From NCBI GenBank assembly GCA_028293825.1, contig JAQGNY010000021.1, positions 1 through 43,391 on the forward strand: a stretch of DNA of 43,391 bases. Reading direction: 5' to 3'. A model generated the notes under the pieces. It was not told the origin of the DNA. It did not search any database and saw nothing but the letters and a program-made list of their open reading frames with translations. Of the stretch, positions 33,211 through 43,391 are shown piece after piece (positions within the stretch are counted from its first letter, which is position 1; the number at the start of each line of letters is the position of its first letter). Both the position numbers and the translations under genes were made by a program. The stretch is from Verrucomicrobiaceae bacterium. Its GTDB lineage: Bacteria > Pseudomonadota > Gammaproteobacteria > Pseudomonadales > CAMLJR01.

Positions 33211-34944
33211 TCAGAAATCGCTGTCGTTTATGTGCTGTGCAAAGCGCTGTTGTTTGCGATACGGAAAGACATCGTGCACAACGCCCGCATTGATTTGGCG
33301 CTGTATCTCAAGCCAGAAATTGGGCTCGTAAATATCGGGATGCAGTGCATCGAAGGTTTGCTTGGCATTTTGATTGCCGGAAAAGAAATGGCGAAACTCT
33401 TCCGGAAATACATCGCACGCACCTACGCTGTACCACGGTTTTTCGGCCAGCTCGTCAGCTTCGCTGCGCACGGCGGGAATGCGCCGAAAATTGCAGTCGA
33501 CCAGTGGCCGTAATTCATCGTAATCGTAAAACACGACGCGACCGTGACGCGTCACGCCAAAGTTTTTAAGTAGCATATCGCCTGGAAAAATATTGGCCGC
33601 CGCTAGTTGTTTGATCGCATTGCCATACTCGTCCATTGCGCTTTGCGTCTGCGTCGCATCGGCCTGTTGCAGGTATAAATTCAATGGCGTCATGCGCCGC
33701 TCGACATAAACGTGTTTAAGAATCAGAGCCCGCCCGCGAATTTGAATTTGCGAAGCACACTCTCTGTGTAATTCCTCAAGTAATTCTTTCGAGAAGCGCA
33801 GCAGCGGAAACGCAAGATTGCGAAATTCGTGCATATCGGCCATACGGCCGGCGCGCTCCGAGCGTTTTACAAAATCATATTTGGCTTTTACTTCTTCGCG
33901 CGTGATGTCTTTGGGCGGGGCGAAGTGGTCCTTGATAATTTTATAAACATAATCGAACGACGGCAGCGTAAACACATGCATCACCATGCCGCGCACGCCC
34001 GGCGCGATGACGTATTGATCGTCGGAAGCATGCGTGTGCGCAACCGCGGTGCGATAGAATTCGCTCTTTGCGTGTTTGACGAAACCAAGCGCCGTGTAGA
34101 GTTCAAACGATTCTTTGTTCGGCATTACACTTTTCAAAAAACGCACATACTGTGACGGCACCGGAATATCGACCATGAAATACGTGCGCGTGAAGCTGAA
34201 TAAAATACTGAGATCGTCGGTACTGAACAGTGCGGTATCGACATAAATGGCACCGCGCTCGTTATTTAATAGCGGCAATACCAATGGACAGCTGTGTTCG
34301 CCCCAATAAATTTTCCCGATGATATAACCGGCTTTGTTGCGATAAAAAATCGAATCGAGAATTTCAATCCGCGTGCCATCGAGCGTCCACATATCTGCAG
34401 CATCGGCGAGTTGTTGCGCCGCCTCAACAATGAAATTGAGATCGCGATGCAAATCCTCGAATGGAATCGAGAAATCCGCATCGAGCAAAATGTCGCGAAA
34501 TAAATTCCGCAACGTGTCGCCGTAGCGATAGCTGCGCACCACGCATTCGTAACTGGCTGGTGTGGACAGCGGCTGCTCCAACGCGAATGCATTTAAACCA
34601 TCGACTTTTTGATGACCGAACACGTAGCAGTAACACGAGTTGAAAAATGTTTGCGCGATTTCGGCATTGCTGTGCGTTAGCACCAGTTCGGCGAATTCGG
34701 TTTTAGCGCGGCGCCATAAACGCCGGTCGTGCAGACGCTCGCCGGCAATCGTGCCGGTCACGACGGCGACACCGAGCACCTTACCCCGATAAATCGTCAG
34801 ACGCTCGGCCATCGCTGCGTGAATCGCGTGCCATTCGGCGCGCTCGAACCGCGCCTGCGCGCCCAACGTCAGGTTTTGCCATTCGGCAAACATGCTGTCG
34901 AAGCCATTCAAAATGACGCGCGCAAAACGGCGGGCGGTGCTCAT
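33211..34944 (-). CDS. aceK: Isocitrate dehydrogenase kinase/phosphatase
   Basis: 577 residues, equal to the family. AceK phosphorylates and dephosphorylates isocitrate dehydrogenase, turning the TCA step down so isocitrate enters the glyoxylate shunt. The N-terminal regulatory half is followed by the kinase-like half, with the nucleotide-binding region near APGVRGMVMHVFTLPSFDYVYKIIKD and the catalytic stretch FPGDMLLKNFGVTRHGRVVF then YDYDEL (about residues 455-480). Both kinase and phosphatase share this site. Its target icd and the shunt enzymes lie on the same strand upstream but are separated by a LysR gene, unlike the E. coli aceBAK operon. The palindrome GATAATTATC (34945-34954) sits directly before the ATG. 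Confidence 0.96.
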   Translation of the reverse strand: MSTARRFARVILNGFDSMFAEWQNLTLGAQARFERAEWHAIHAAMAERLTIYRGKVLGVAVVTGTIAGERLHDRRLWRRAKTEFAELVLTHSNAEIAQTFFNSCYCYVFGHQKVDGLNAFALEQPLSTPASYECVVRSYRYGDTLRNLFRDILLDADFSIPFEDLHRDLNFIVEAAQQLADAADMWTLDGTRIEILDSIFYRNKAGYIIGKIYWGEHSCPLVLPLLNNERGAIYVDTALFSTDDLSILFSFTRTYFMVDIPVPSQYVRFLKSVMPNKESFELYTALGFVKHAKSEFYRTAVAHTHASDDQYVIAPGVRGMVMHVFTLPSFDYVYKIIKDHFAPPKDITREEVKAKYDFVKRSERAGRMADMHEFRNLAFPLLRFSKELLEELHRECASQIQIRGRALILKHVYVERRMTPLNLYLQQADATQTQSAMDEYGNAIKQLAAANIFPGDMLLKNFGVTRHGRVVFYDYDELRPLVDCNFRRIPAVRSEADELAEKPWYSVGACDVFPEEFRHFFSGNQNAKQTFDALHPDIYEPNFWLEIQRQINAGVVHDVFPYRKQQRFAQHINDSDF

Positions 34945-35110
34945 GATAATTATCTCGCACTGGGACTGCGGTGAAGAATAAGGCGAATTAATCGACGCGA
35001 ATGAATCTGGCTACCTATGCAACGCTTGTTGCGCAATCCGCGCTGGCGTAAAGATTAGGGAGTCAACATAATCACCGCAAGTAATCGCATTCAGAGCTGG
35101 CATTTATTTT

Positions 35111-36061
35111 ATGAATCTCGCGCGTATCGATCTCAATCTGCTGGTTTATCTCGACGTGTTGTTGCGCGAAGGCAGCGTCACGCGCGCGGCCGAGCACCTC
35201 AACATTACGCAACCGGCGATGAGCAACGGCCTGAAACGATTACGCGATCTATTCGACGACCCGTTGCTAATTCGTACCAGCGAAGGCATGCGTCCCACGG
35301 CGCGTGGCCTCGAATTGCAACCGCTGTTGCGCGAAGTGCTGAGCAAGGTCGAAGCGGTGGTACAACCCACCGATTTCGAACCGCTGCATAGCGACCAACT
35401 GTTTCGCATCATGGCCTCCGATTACGCCGAATCGACGCTGCTGCCGCGCCTGCTCGATATCATTCGCACCAGCGCGCCGGGTATTGCGCTGGATATCCTC
35501 ACGCCTTCCGATGTCACCTTTCAAGATCTCGAAAAGGGCAAAATCGATATGGCGATCAACCGTTTCGACCACCTGCCAAAATCGTTGCATCACAGCACGC
35601 TGTGGCGCGATAATTTTTCCTGCCTAATCAGTGCCGACAATCCCGCACTGGCTAATTTCACCCTAGAAACCTACTTGGAGGCGCCGCATATCTGGGTCAG
35701 CAAAACAGGCATGGGCATCGGCACCGGCATGACCCCGCGCGACACGCTGAAGCTCGGCTGGGTCGATGAAGCGCTGGCGGATATCGGCAAACAGCGCCGC
35801 TTTCGTATCTTTACCCGCCACTACCAAGTTGCCGCCCTGCTCGCCCAACAGCCGGATCTAATCGCGACGCTGCCGACAAAATCCGCACTGCTGCACACCG
35901 CCGATCCGCGTCTAGCGATTCGGCGGCCGCCGTTTCCGATTGTGCCAATCGAATTAAAAATGGCGTGGAGTGCGTTGCTGCAACACAACCACGCGCATAT
36001 CTGGCTGCGCCGGCAAATTCAGGAAGTGGCGCGCCATGTCAGCGGGAAAGCCGCCGAATAA
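35111..36061 (+). CDS. LysR-family transcriptional regulator
   Basis: 316 residues. Helix-turn-helix at about 15-65 (EGSVTRAAEHLNITQPAMSN); the DLNLLVYLDVLLREGSVTRA opening is that of the NodD/LinR-like LysR branch. The effector domain follows. It is divergent from aceK across about 166 bases and convergent with icd, embedded in the glyoxylate-shunt genes. Control of aceK is suggested by position only. The binding signal is unknown. Confidence 0.93.
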   Translation: MNLARIDLNLLVYLDVLLREGSVTRAAEHLNITQPAMSNGLKRLRDLFDDPLLIRTSEGMRPTARGLELQPLLREVLSKVEAVVQPTDFEPLHSDQLFRIMASDYAESTLLPRLLDIIRTSAPGIALDILTPSDVTFQDLEKGKIDMAINRFDHLPKSLHHSTLWRDNFSCLISADNPALANFTLETYLEAPHIWVSKTGMGIGTGMTPRDTLKLGWVDEALADIGKQRRFRIFTRHYQVAALLAQQPDLIATLPTKSALLHTADPRLAIRRPPFPIVPIELKMAWSALLQHNHAHIWLRRQIQEVARHVSGKAAE

Positions 36062-36277
36062 CGCCTTCGCTATGCTCGTCTGTCATTGAACTGCGATTTC
36101 TTTGGTGCTGCCAATCGACCCGACAATTACGACTGGTGATAGTTGTTAACTGAAGCGGTATGGAGCGCATATTAGGCGAGCATCTAACATTGTTTGCATT
36201 TATTGTTTTTATTATTTGAATTCACAACATGAATAACGGTGGTGAGTTTTATTTCGCGACAATATCAATTGCGATAA

Positions 36278-37531
36278 CTAATCCATGCAGGAAATAACCG
36301 CCTCGCCAAATGCAGAGCAGGAGAGGGTTTTCGCCCCCGGTATGAGTCGCGCGAGATCGTACGTAACGGTACTGGCAGCAATGGCACCGCGCATGCCCTT
36401 CAGGATCAAATCAGCAGCCTCGATCCAGCCAAGATAACGCAGCATCATTTCCGCCGACAAAATCAGCGAGCCCGGATTCACTTTGTCCTGACCTGCATAA
36501 CGCGCCGCTGTGCCATGCGTCGCTTCGAACAATGCGATGCCATCGCCCAAATTCGCCGAAGGCGCGATGCCAATGCCACCCACCTGCGCGGCCAATGCGT
36601 CCGCTAAATAATCACCATTCAAATTCAAGGTGGCGATCACGCTGTAGTCTTCGGGCTGGATCAACGCGTGCTGCAACATTTTGTCGGCGCCAATATCATT
36701 GATAATGATCGGCGCGCCGGTGCGCGGGTTTTTCAACGTCATTCCCGAGGCGTATTCAATAAACAGCGCACCGAATTCCTGCGCCGCCACTTGATAACCC
36801 CAATCGCGAAAAGCACCTTCGGTGTGTTTCATTACGTCGCCTTTATGCACCAGCGTGACCGACGGCAAATCGTGATCGATGGCGTATCGAATCGCGCGTC
36901 GCACCAAGCGTTTTGAGCCGTCTTCGGAAACCGGCTTGACGCCGATAGCACACTGCTCGGGAAAGCGAATCTTTTTAACGCCCATTTCTTCGCGCAAAAA
37001 TTGGATCAGTGTTTGCGCGTGCGCAGAGCCGGCTTTCCATTCGATACCGGCATAAATGTCTTCGGCATTTTCGCGAAAAATCACCATGTTGATTTTATGA
37101 GGCTCGCGCACTGGCGCCGGCGTATTGAACCAACGCGTCGCACGCAAACTGACGTACAAATCGAACTCCTGGCGCAAGGCGATATTCAGCGAGCGAAAAC
37201 CATCACCGATCGGCGTGGTCAGCGGTCCTTTAATCGCCACGCCGTATTCTTTGATTACATCCAGCGCCTCCGCCGGATACCACTCGCCACCGAACAGATT
37301 CGCCGCTTTTTCGCCGCTGTAAATCTCCATCCAATGAATTTTGCGCGCACCGTTAAATGCTTTTTGCACGGCCACATCGACTACACGTCGCATCACCGGC
37401 GTGACATCCGCGCCGATGCCATCGCCTTCGATAAAAGGAACGATCGGGCAATCCGGTACATTCAGCGAAAAGTCTGCGTTAACCGTGATTTTTTTGCCGT
37501 CAGATGGTATCTCGATGATCGGATACGCCAT
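36278..37531 (-). CDS. icd: NADP-dependent isocitrate dehydrogenase
   Basis: 417 residues, the E. coli Icd type. Converts isocitrate to 2-oxoglutarate with CO2 and NADPH. The substrate loop [20 protein letters not shown] has Ser114, the counterpart of E. coli Ser113 that AceK phosphorylates. Conserved Arg residues follow in [20 protein letters not shown]-like ([14 protein letters not shown]), the Lys in [12 protein letters not shown], and the metal Asps in NDIGADKML are all present. Cofactor-site [20 protein letters not shown] fits NADP use. ATG at 37531 is chosen because AGGA lies seven bases upstream; the longer frame has no such site. It converges with the LysR gene. Confidence 0.96.
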   Translation of the reverse strand: MAYPIIEIPSDGKKITVNADFSLNVPDCPIVPFIEGDGIGADVTPVMRRVVDVAVQKAFNGARKIHWMEIYSGEKAANLFGGEWYPAEALDVIKEYGVAIKGPLTTPIGDGFRSLNIALRQEFDLYVSLRATRWFNTPAPVREPHKINMVIFRENAEDIYAGIEWKAGSAHAQTLIQFLREEMGVKKIRFPEQCAIGVKPVSEDGSKRLVRRAIRYAIDHDLPSVTLVHKGDVMKHTEGAFRDWGYQVAAQEFGALFIEYASGMTLKNPRTGAPIIINDIGADKMLQHALIQPEDYSVIATLNLNGDYLADALAAQVGGIGIAPSANLGDGIALFEATHGTAARYAGQDKVNPGSLILSAEMMLRYLGWIEAADLILKGMRGAIAASTVTYDLARLIPGAKTLSCSAFGEAVISCMD

Positions 37532-37771
37532 GAAGCAGTCCTTTAAATCATTTATTTTTTTTGACAAACCCAGTCGCATCAGAACTCGCGCACAAAAAAA
37601 TCGGCGCTAACTGCAATACAGCGACAAGCTTACCGCAAACCAATTCGGTTCCTATTTTAATAATTGCCGAGGCATGAATTTGCTCCTCATATTGGTACGT
37701 ATACGATGATCCCTATTAACGACTTAGCTATCCTGCAGAGACCTCCACTTCGATCGGAAAAACTTTTAAAA

Positions 37772-39967
37772 TTAAGAGGCGCGCTGGTTCAGCGCTTTAT
37801 ACAGTTGCCGTTGCTTATGCAGAACCGGTTCGGTGTAGCCATTGGGTTGCTGACATCCGTTAAATACCGAATCACATGCTGCCTGGAACGCGACGTTTGT
37901 AGCAAAATTCGGCGCCATTTTTTCATAAAGCGGATCCCGTGTATTTTGTGCATCAACTACAACCGCCATACGCTTAAGCGTTGCCAGCACTTGCTCGTGT
38001 GTGCATACGCCATGGAGGATCCAATTGGCCAGATGCTGACTGGAGATACGTAGCGTCGCGCGATCTTCCATTAAACCGATATTGTTGATGTCCGGCACTT
38101 TCGAACAGCCAATACCTTGATCGATCCACCGCACCACGTAGCCGAGAATTCCCTGCGCATTGTTCTCAAGTTCTTGTTGTATTTCTTCGTCCGAAAGATT
38201 CGGGGATTCGTCTTTTTCGGTTAGCAAAGGGATCGTCAAAATATCATCGAGCGCTGCACGCGAACGCGACAATAATTCCTGTTGTCGCGCAGCCACATTA
38301 ATTTGGTGATAGTGCATAACATGCAGCGTCGCTGCGGTCGGCGATGGCACCCACGCGGTATTAGCACCGGCTTGCGGATGACCAATTTTTTGTTTCAGCA
38401 TCTCCGCCATTAAATCCGGCATGGCCCACATGCCCTTACCGATTTGCGCATGCCCGCTCAGACCACAGGCAAGCCCTATATCGACATTCCATTGTTCGTA
38501 GGCTTGAATCCAGCGCTGCTGTTTCATTGAATTTTTGCGCACCATTGGACCGGCTTGCATGCTGGTGTGAATTTCGTCGCCGGTGCGATCGAGAAAACCG
38601 GTGTTAATAAATACGACTCGCTCTTTCGCGGCACGAATACATTCTTTCAAATTCACTGTGGTGCGACGCTCCTCGTCCATGATGCCGATCTTCAGCGTAT
38701 TGCGCGTCAATCCCAACATAGCTTCTATCGCCGAAAATAGATCGCACGTGAATGCGACTTCCTTCGGGCCATGCATTTTTGGTTTAACGATATACACAGA
38801 GCCGGTGCGCGAATTGTGCACCGCGCTATTGCCATTGAGATCGTGCATTGCCATTAGCGCGGTAACGGCACCGTCGAGAATGCCCTCGGCAATTTCATCG
38901 CCATTACTGTCGAGCACCGCACACGTTGTCATTAAATGGCCAACGTTACGCACGAACAGCAAACTGCGCCCCGGCAATGTCAGCGTGTCACCGTTAATCG
39001 ATTTAAATACTCGATCTGGATTGAGGGTGCGCTGAAATGTCCTGCCGTTTTTATCGAAACTCTCGCGGAGATCGCCCTTCATCAAACCCAGCCAATTTGA
39101 ATACGCCAGCGCCTTGTCTGCGCCGTCTACCGCTGCGATCGAGTCTTCCAAATCCTGAATGGTGGTCAATGCCGACTCGAGCACGATATCTTTTATACCG
39201 GCAGGGTCGGTGCGACCAATTGAGTGTTCGCGGTCGATTTGAATTTCAACATACAAACCATTGTGTTTCAGCAAAACGGAAGTCAATGCCTCTTCATTAC
39301 CGAGATATCCCGCCAGCGCTAATGGCTTTTTTAGCGTTACATCGTTGCCATTTCGCAAACGAATTTGAAGCTGACCATTTGCAATACCATACAAAACAGC
39401 ATCGGCATGGGTGCCGGTAGCGAGTGGAAATGTGTTGTCGAGAAACTGCCGGGCGTAGGCGATCACGCGCGATCCGCGCACTGGATTGTAGCCGCCGTTT
39501 TTTTCTACACTGCTGCTTTTCGTAGCGATGAGATCGTCAATCGCATCGGTGCCGTACAGCGCATCGTATAAACTGCCCCAGCGCGCATTTGCCGCGTTCA
39601 ACGCGTAGCGTGCATTCATTACGGGCACTACCAATTGCGGACCAGCGAGCGTGGCAATTTCTGCATCGACATTCGTTGTTTCAATCTTGAAATCCGGTCC
39701 TTCGGGCAACAGGTAACCGATTTCACGCAGAAATATTTTATACGTTTCCAAGTCGAATCCATTGTCGCAATGCCACTTATCGATTTTTTCTTGCAATGCA
39801 TCGCGTTCAGCCAATAGCGCGCGATTGCGTGGCGTAAACACGGCCAGCAATTCGGCAAAACGCCCCCAGAACTGATCGGCGCCGATACCTGTGCCAATCA
39901 CAGCGCGTTCGATCAATTCGTAAATCGGATGGGAAATTTGTAAACCGCTGCTGCTGCGAGTGGTCAT
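37772..39967 (-). CDS. glcB: Malate synthase G
   Basis: 731 residues, the large monomeric malate synthase isoform (E. coli GlcB 723). Condenses glyoxylate with acetyl-CoA to malate. Recognisable parts: [20 protein letters not shown], the [14 protein letters not shown] segment, the TIM-barrel Arg and acidic metal ligands in [33 protein letters not shown], and the C-terminal catalytic region [20 protein letters not shown]. It lies between aceA and icd on one strand, so acetate or fatty-acid growth genes are grouped. ACGAG-GT-CTCGT forms a short palindrome immediately before its ATG. Confidence 0.96.
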   Translation of the reverse strand: MTTRSSSGLQISHPIYELIERAVIGTGIGADQFWGRFAELLAVFTPRNRALLAERDALQEKIDKWHCDNGFDLETYKIFLREIGYLLPEGPDFKIETTNVDAEIATLAGPQLVVPVMNARYALNAANARWGSLYDALYGTDAIDDLIATKSSSVEKNGGYNPVRGSRVIAYARQFLDNTFPLATGTHADAVLYGIANGQLQIRLRNGNDVTLKKPLALAGYLGNEEALTSVLLKHNGLYVEIQIDREHSIGRTDPAGIKDIVLESALTTIQDLEDSIAAVDGADKALAYSNWLGLMKGDLRESFDKNGRTFQRTLNPDRVFKSINGDTLTLPGRSLLFVRNVGHLMTTCAVLDSNGDEIAEGILDGAVTALMAMHDLNGNSAVHNSRTGSVYIVKPKMHGPKEVAFTCDLFSAIEAMLGLTRNTLKIGIMDEERRTTVNLKECIRAAKERVVFINTGFLDRTGDEIHTSMQAGPMVRKNSMKQQRWIQAYEQWNVDIGLACGLSGHAQIGKGMWAMPDLMAEMLKQKIGHPQAGANTAWVPSPTAATLHVMHYHQINVAARQQELLSRSRAALDDILTIPLLTEKDESPNLSDEEIQQELENNAQGILGYVVRWIDQGIGCSKVPDINNIGLMEDRATLRISSQHLANWILHGVCTHEQVLATLKRMAVVVDAQNTRDPLYEKMAPNFATNVAFQAACDSVFNGCQQPNGYTEPVLHKQRQLYKALNQRAS

Positions 39968-40169
39968 TACGAGGTCTCGTTATCAATACGTTTAATGCTT
40001 CGAAATCATGCATATCGAAATGCCGAATTGGACGCGACCTATTTCTGTACTACGTCGATGCGTATCGCGCCCGACCCTAACATCGAAGCTTTTTTTAGCG
40101 GCTAGTTTCTTACTGATAATTTTTTCAAACAAATTTCAACGGCCAACCCTTTTCGAACAACGCAATAAC

Positions 40170-41765
40170 TTAGGAAAACTGGTGCATCGTATTATCCTTG
40201 CCCGATGCCTTAAGTGCGGCTTCGCCGGCAAAATACTCTTTGTGATCGTCGCCGATATCCGAGCCCGACATATTTTGATGTTTTACGCAGGCGATACCTT
40301 GACGAATTTCCTGGCGTTGAACTCCGATCACATAGGCGAGCATTCCCTCTTCACCGAAATAACCTTTGGCCAAATTGTCGGTCGACAGCGCGGCCGTGTG
40401 GTACGTCGGCAAGGTAATTAGGTGATGGAAAATGCCGGCCTCGCGCGCGCCATCGCGCTGGAAATTTTGAATACGACGATCGGCTTCTTTTGATAATTCG
40501 GAATCATCGTATTCCACGCTCATCAATTGCACACGGTCATACGCCGATAAATCCCGGCCCTCTTGGCTCCAGGCATCGAATACCTGTTGCCGGAAATTCA
40601 GCGTCCAGTTGAAGGACGGACTGTTGTTGTAAACCAGCTTGGCAGTCGGCACGATGGCGCGAATGCGATCGACCATGCTTTTGACTTGGCCGATATGTGG
40701 CTTTTCAGTTTCGATCCACAACAGGTCGGCGCCGTTTTGCAGACTGGCGATGCTATCGAGCACACAACGCTCTTCGCCAGTACCGCGACGAAATTGATAA
40801 AGATTGCCCGGCAGGCGTTTCGGTCGCAATAATTTGCCATCGCGATTGATGATCACATCGCCGTTTTTCATCGATGTCGGTGTCACTTCTTCGCAATCGA
40901 GAAAACTATTGTATTGATCGCCCAAGTCGCCCGGTTCGCGCGTATAGGCAATTTGCTTGGTGAGACCGGCACCGAGCGAATCGGTACGCGCCACGATCAC
41001 ACCATCTTCTACGCCCATTTCCATGAATGCGTAACGCACCGCGCGAATTTTTGCGAGAAAGTCTTCGTGCGGCACGGTGACCTTGCCATCCTGATGCCCG
41101 CACTGCTTCTCATCGGAAACCTGATTTTCGATTTGAATACAGCAGGCGCCCGCTTCGATCATTTTCTTAGCCAATAAATAAGTTGCTTCGGCGTTGCCGA
41201 AGCCGGCATCAATGTCGGCGATGATCGGTACGACGTGCGTTTGAAAATTGTCGATTTTTTCCAATGCAATTTTTTGCTTGGCTTCATCGCCAGCATCACG
41301 TGCGCTGTCCAGCTCGCGAAATAAACCACTCAGTTCGCGCGCATCGGCCTGCCGCAAAAAGGTGTATAGCTCTTCGATCAGCGCCGGCACCGAGGTTTTT
41401 TCGTGCATTGACTGGTCGGGCAATGGACCGAATTCGGAGCGCATTGCAGCAATCATCCAGCCCGATAGATACAAGTAACGCCGCTTGGTGGAGCCGTGAT
41501 GCTTCTTGATGGCGATCAGCTTCTGCTGACCGATAAAGCCATGCCAGCAACCCAGAGACTGCGTGTATTGGGACGAATCTTTATCGTAAGCCGCCATGTC
41601 CTCGCGCATAATTTTTGCCGTGTAAAGCGCCACTTCCAGACCAGTTTTGAAGCGATTTTGCAAGCGCATGCGCGCGACATTTTCCGCACTAATGGCATTC
41701 CAGCCCGGGCCATTTAAAGCGATAACCGTGGCTGCATGGTCGGCTGTGGCGGCATAATTAGACAT
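40170..41765 (-). CDS. aceA: Isocitrate lyase, large Pseudomonas/Acinetobacter type
   Basis: 531 residues, about 100 longer than E. coli AceA, matching the large subgroup. Cleaves isocitrate to glyoxylate and succinate. Catalytic loop K-Q-C-G-H is at 220-224, where E. coli has KKCGH. ADIDAGFGNAEATYLLAKKM carries a metal Asp; CIQIENQVSDEK and ARTDSLGAG are present, as is WTLNFRQQ with NNSPSFNW near the C-terminal third. The ATG at 41765 is chosen because GGAG lies nine bases before it; an earlier ATG at 41780 overlaps that site. About 200 bases separate it from glcB. Confidence 0.96.
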   Translation of the reverse strand: MSNYAATADHAATVIALNGPGWNAISAENVARMRLQNRFKTGLEVALYTAKIMREDMAAYDKDSSQYTQSLGCWHGFIGQQKLIAIKKHHGSTKRRYLYLSGWMIAAMRSEFGPLPDQSMHEKTSVPALIEELYTFLRQADARELSGLFRELDSARDAGDEAKQKIALEKIDNFQTHVVPIIADIDAGFGNAEATYLLAKKMIEAGACCIQIENQVSDEKQCGHQDGKVTVPHEDFLAKIRAVRYAFMEMGVEDGVIVARTDSLGAGLTKQIAYTREPGDLGDQYNSFLDCEEVTPTSMKNGDVIINRDGKLLRPKRLPGNLYQFRRGTGEERCVLDSIASLQNGADLLWIETEKPHIGQVKSMVDRIRAIVPTAKLVYNNSPSFNWTLNFRQQVFDAWSQEGRDLSAYDRVQLMSVEYDDSELSKEADRRIQNFQRDGAREAGIFHHLITLPTYHTAALSTDNLAKGYFGEEGMLAYVIGVQRQEIRQGIACVKHQNMSGSDIGDDHKEYFAGEAALKASGKDNTMHQFS

Positions 41766-41780
41766 CGCGTAAAACTCCAT

Positions 41781-42350
41781 CAGGATTCAGAAATTTAAGC
41801 CGCACTCATAAGGAGTGCTGCGGTGAAATGGCTGGTTGTTTCGACGTGGTGAGTGTAAGAAGGGGAAAAACATAATAGAAATTTATATATTCTATTTTCG
41901 ACATTTCTCAGATGAATGTACTTACTCGATGCATTTGAGACATCGTCGATTTCAGGATCTTCTGAGCTCATATCGTTCTAACGATTCGTTTAAAAGCATT
42001 ATCCAATGGATGCCCAAACACAAATCTATGACGTGAGTGCTTTTGCTTTAGCGTTTTGGTTTGCAATGGAGCCTTAAGCTGAACGACTTTTTGATTCTTC
42101 GTCGAACGCCTCAACCTCATGGAACAGATAGGGGGTTAATTCAATTTTAGTGAAAAACATTCAGCCGGATGATGGCGATTCAATGATATTGACTGCAGGA
42201 TTGAGGAGTCGCCCCCATAGTCTTGAAATCAGAGTTTGTAAAAAAAAGCTTAACTGCCGAACTTCAATCGCTCTTTCTATTCATTGAGCTGAATGCAGAC
42301 ATGCCCCGCAACCCCGTTGGGTTCGGAAACTTGAACATAGCGCAGTTTGG
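41781..42350. other. Gene-free spacer, about 570 bases
   Basis: AT-rich region holding the aceA promoter area and the end of the TetR gene. No convincing coding region, RNA gene or clean terminator was found. Just after the TetR stop, the minus strand reads AKLRYVQVSEPNGVAGHVCI to a stop, protein-like but without start or recognised family; it may be a decayed gene end. Confidence 0.4.
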
Positions 42351-42986
42351 CTAAGATTCGGGATCGAAATGTTGTAAAAAAAATGCCAGTTGTATGTGAC
42401 CCTGCGGCGACACCAATGGCGTAAAAACAAACTCAATCACGGCGGCGAAGTTAATTGGCACTTTTTCTCCGAGCATGACTTCGTGCACATTCGATTCATA
42501 AAAAATTCCCGCTGCGATAGTACGAGCAATCATTTCTGCTGGTAGCGGCCGCAATAACCCAGCGGTGCCGCAGGCAACAACCTCCGGCACCAAGTTGGCC
42601 ATGACCAGTGCGTGTTGCTGCAACGCGAATTTGCGTGCCAACGACGCGGTAAGATATGCCTGTGATTTCACTGCGCGGCGCAGGTTGCTATACTCCAAAC
42701 CTGATCGAAATCGCATACGTGCTTCCGCGTATAAAAAGAGATTGCGCAGCGATACCTCCTTGCACGTTAGTAAGATTCGTGGCGAATTGCATTCGCAACA
42801 TGCGTGCGAAATTGCGGCGAGAAACAGTTGCTGCTTGGAACCATAAATATCGTAAATCGTCGCTGTCGAGCAATGGGCAGCCTCGGCGATGGCACCAACG
42901 GAGACGTTCTCGAAAGGCAGCTGAGCAAAAGCCTCCGCAGCCATTTTCAGCACGCGCTGCAGGGAGTGCACTTTCTTATCAGTCAT
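42351..42986 (-). CDS. TetR/AcrR-family transcriptional regulator
   Basis: About 211 residues from the ATG at 42986. A GTG 13 codons earlier (43025) would add basic residues and is less likely. The N-terminal helix-turn-helix is clear: AAEAFAQLPFENVSVGAIAE then AAHCSTATIYDIYGSKQQLF. The C-terminal helical domain contains a Cys-rich stretch (HACCECNSP) right after the DNA-binding domain, which might be redox- or metal-sensitive, but this is speculation. It follows the receiver-like gene on the same strand and overlaps it slightly only if the GTG start is used. Target unknown. Confidence 0.9.
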   Translation of the reverse strand: MTDKKVHSLQRVLKMAAEAFAQLPFENVSVGAIAEAAHCSTATIYDIYGSKQQLFLAAISHACCECNSPRILLTCKEVSLRNLFLYAEARMRFRSGLEYSNLRRAVKSQAYLTASLARKFALQQHALVMANLVPEVVACGTAGLLRPLPAEMIARTIAAGIFYESNVHEVMLGEKVPINFAAVIEFVFTPLVSPQGHIQLAFFLQHFDPES

Positions 42987-43021
42987 CTGCCTTTCTTCAC
43001 ATTTGGTTCGGTTGAACCACC

Positions 43022-43391
43022 TCACCGAGCAATGCTGCCCTTACCTTGGACTGGCCGAGACCGCAATGAAAAAGCCGACAATCGCATCGTCAGGTCTTCA
43101 ACTGAAAACGGCGCTGCAAGAAGAGAATCTCCGCCGAGACGAGAGATTTTGTCGTAAGCGTCATCGTTGTGATAGCGCGACGTCGCTACGATGATCCACG
43201 AACCCAGCACGCGCTTTCGCAAGCTGCTCAGGTCGTCCCAACCATTGCTGCTATCGGGTTCAATCACGACAATTATCGTTCGATAATATTTCGTGCGCGC
43301 AGCAAGCTCGGCGCCGACAAAGCTGTTAGCGAAATCTGTTTCAAAACCTCGATGACCTAACTGTTCGGCAAGCGTTTTCGCTGCCATTGCA
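43022..43391 (-). CDS. Receiver-like domain protein without phospho-acceptor, partial
   Basis: The frame runs off the right edge, so the start is not visible. The remaining 121 or so residues follow a response-regulator receiver fold: LAEQLGHRGFETDFANS (alpha-1/beta-2), TIIVVIEPDSSNGWDDLSSL (beta-3), GSWIIVATS (beta-4), LGGDSLLAAPFSVEDL (beta-5). At the acceptor position in beta-3 there is Val rather than Asp, and Ala replaces the conserved Lys before PF. It would be a pseudo-receiver, unable to be phosphorylated in the usual way. No output domain follows. It may act by protein contact together with the TetR protein downstream. Confidence 0.6.
   Translation of the reverse strand, partial: AMAAKTLAEQLGHRGFETDFANSFVGAELAARTKYYRTIIVVIEPDSSNGWDDLSSLRKRVLGSWIIVATSRYHNDDAYDKISRLGGDSLLAAPFSVEDLTMRLSAFSLRSRPVQGKGSIAR

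Noticed and set aside
36062-36277. Convergent gap between the LysR gene and icd, searched for a terminator
   Set aside because: No clear GC-rich stem followed by a T-run on either strand.
1-43391. CRISPR arrays, rRNA or tRNA genes, phage genes, plasmid origins
   Set aside because: No regular spaced repeats, no tRNA-like cloverleaf sequences, and no integrase, capsid or replication-initiator genes were seen by eye in the window.

Overview
The window looks like the chromosome of a free-living, aerobic gammaproteobacterium. Supporting signs are an E. coli-type DNA polymerase II, AceK next to isocitrate lyase, malate synthase G and an NADP isocitrate dehydrogenase that keeps the AceK target serine, a Mug glycosylase, MCP/CheW and c-di-GMP proteins, and a broad SDR/P450/GMC catabolic set. 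Genus cannot be fixed; the mix resembles marine or soil terpenoid- and lipid-degrading lineages. All family assignments come from reading motifs and from memory of the families; no search was run.

Layout. 1-127: end of an IS3-family element. 405-1316: small orphan ORFs and a terminator. 1487-3767: LysR regulator divergent from an MFS transporter. 3880-7535: Mug, then a GMC oxidoreductase and a MarR regulator diverging across a palindrome, followed by a crotonase-fold protein that keeps the active-site set of 6-oxocamphor hydrolase. 7558-9721: remnants (VOC, HipA, response-regulator receiver) around an intact Gdt1/UPF0016 cation exporter under a yybP-ykoY manganese riboswitch. 9878-15282: DNA polymerase II (apparently starting at ATT), a membrane SBP-PAS-GGDEF cyclase and a decayed second GGDEF copy.

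15529-23910 is a signalling block: orphan FixJ/LuxR regulator, lipoprotein, an STAS protein fused in frame to the last part of CheA, an MCP, CheW, a REC-EAL phosphodiesterase, and a convergent hybrid kinase with HPt. No CheA kinase core is present, so the chemosensory set looks like a deletion derivative.

24428-33036 is a catabolic block on the minus strand: SDR, SDR, SDR, CYP101-like P450, sulfotransferase-like protein, DUF1214-like protein, SDR, divergent from a TetR regulator. A near-consensus promoter carries a 17-bp palindrome over the predicted start point. With the oxocamphor-hydrolase-like gene and GMC oxidoreductase 17-20 kb away, this suggests oxidation and ring cleavage of a cyclic (terpenoid-like) substrate. 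That is the best candidate for an undescribed system here, but it is inference.

33211-41765 is the glyoxylate-shunt block: aceK, a divergent LysR, icd, malate synthase G and isocitrate lyase. 42351-43391: a TetR regulator and a receiver-like protein, without the phospho-acceptor Asp, that runs off the window.
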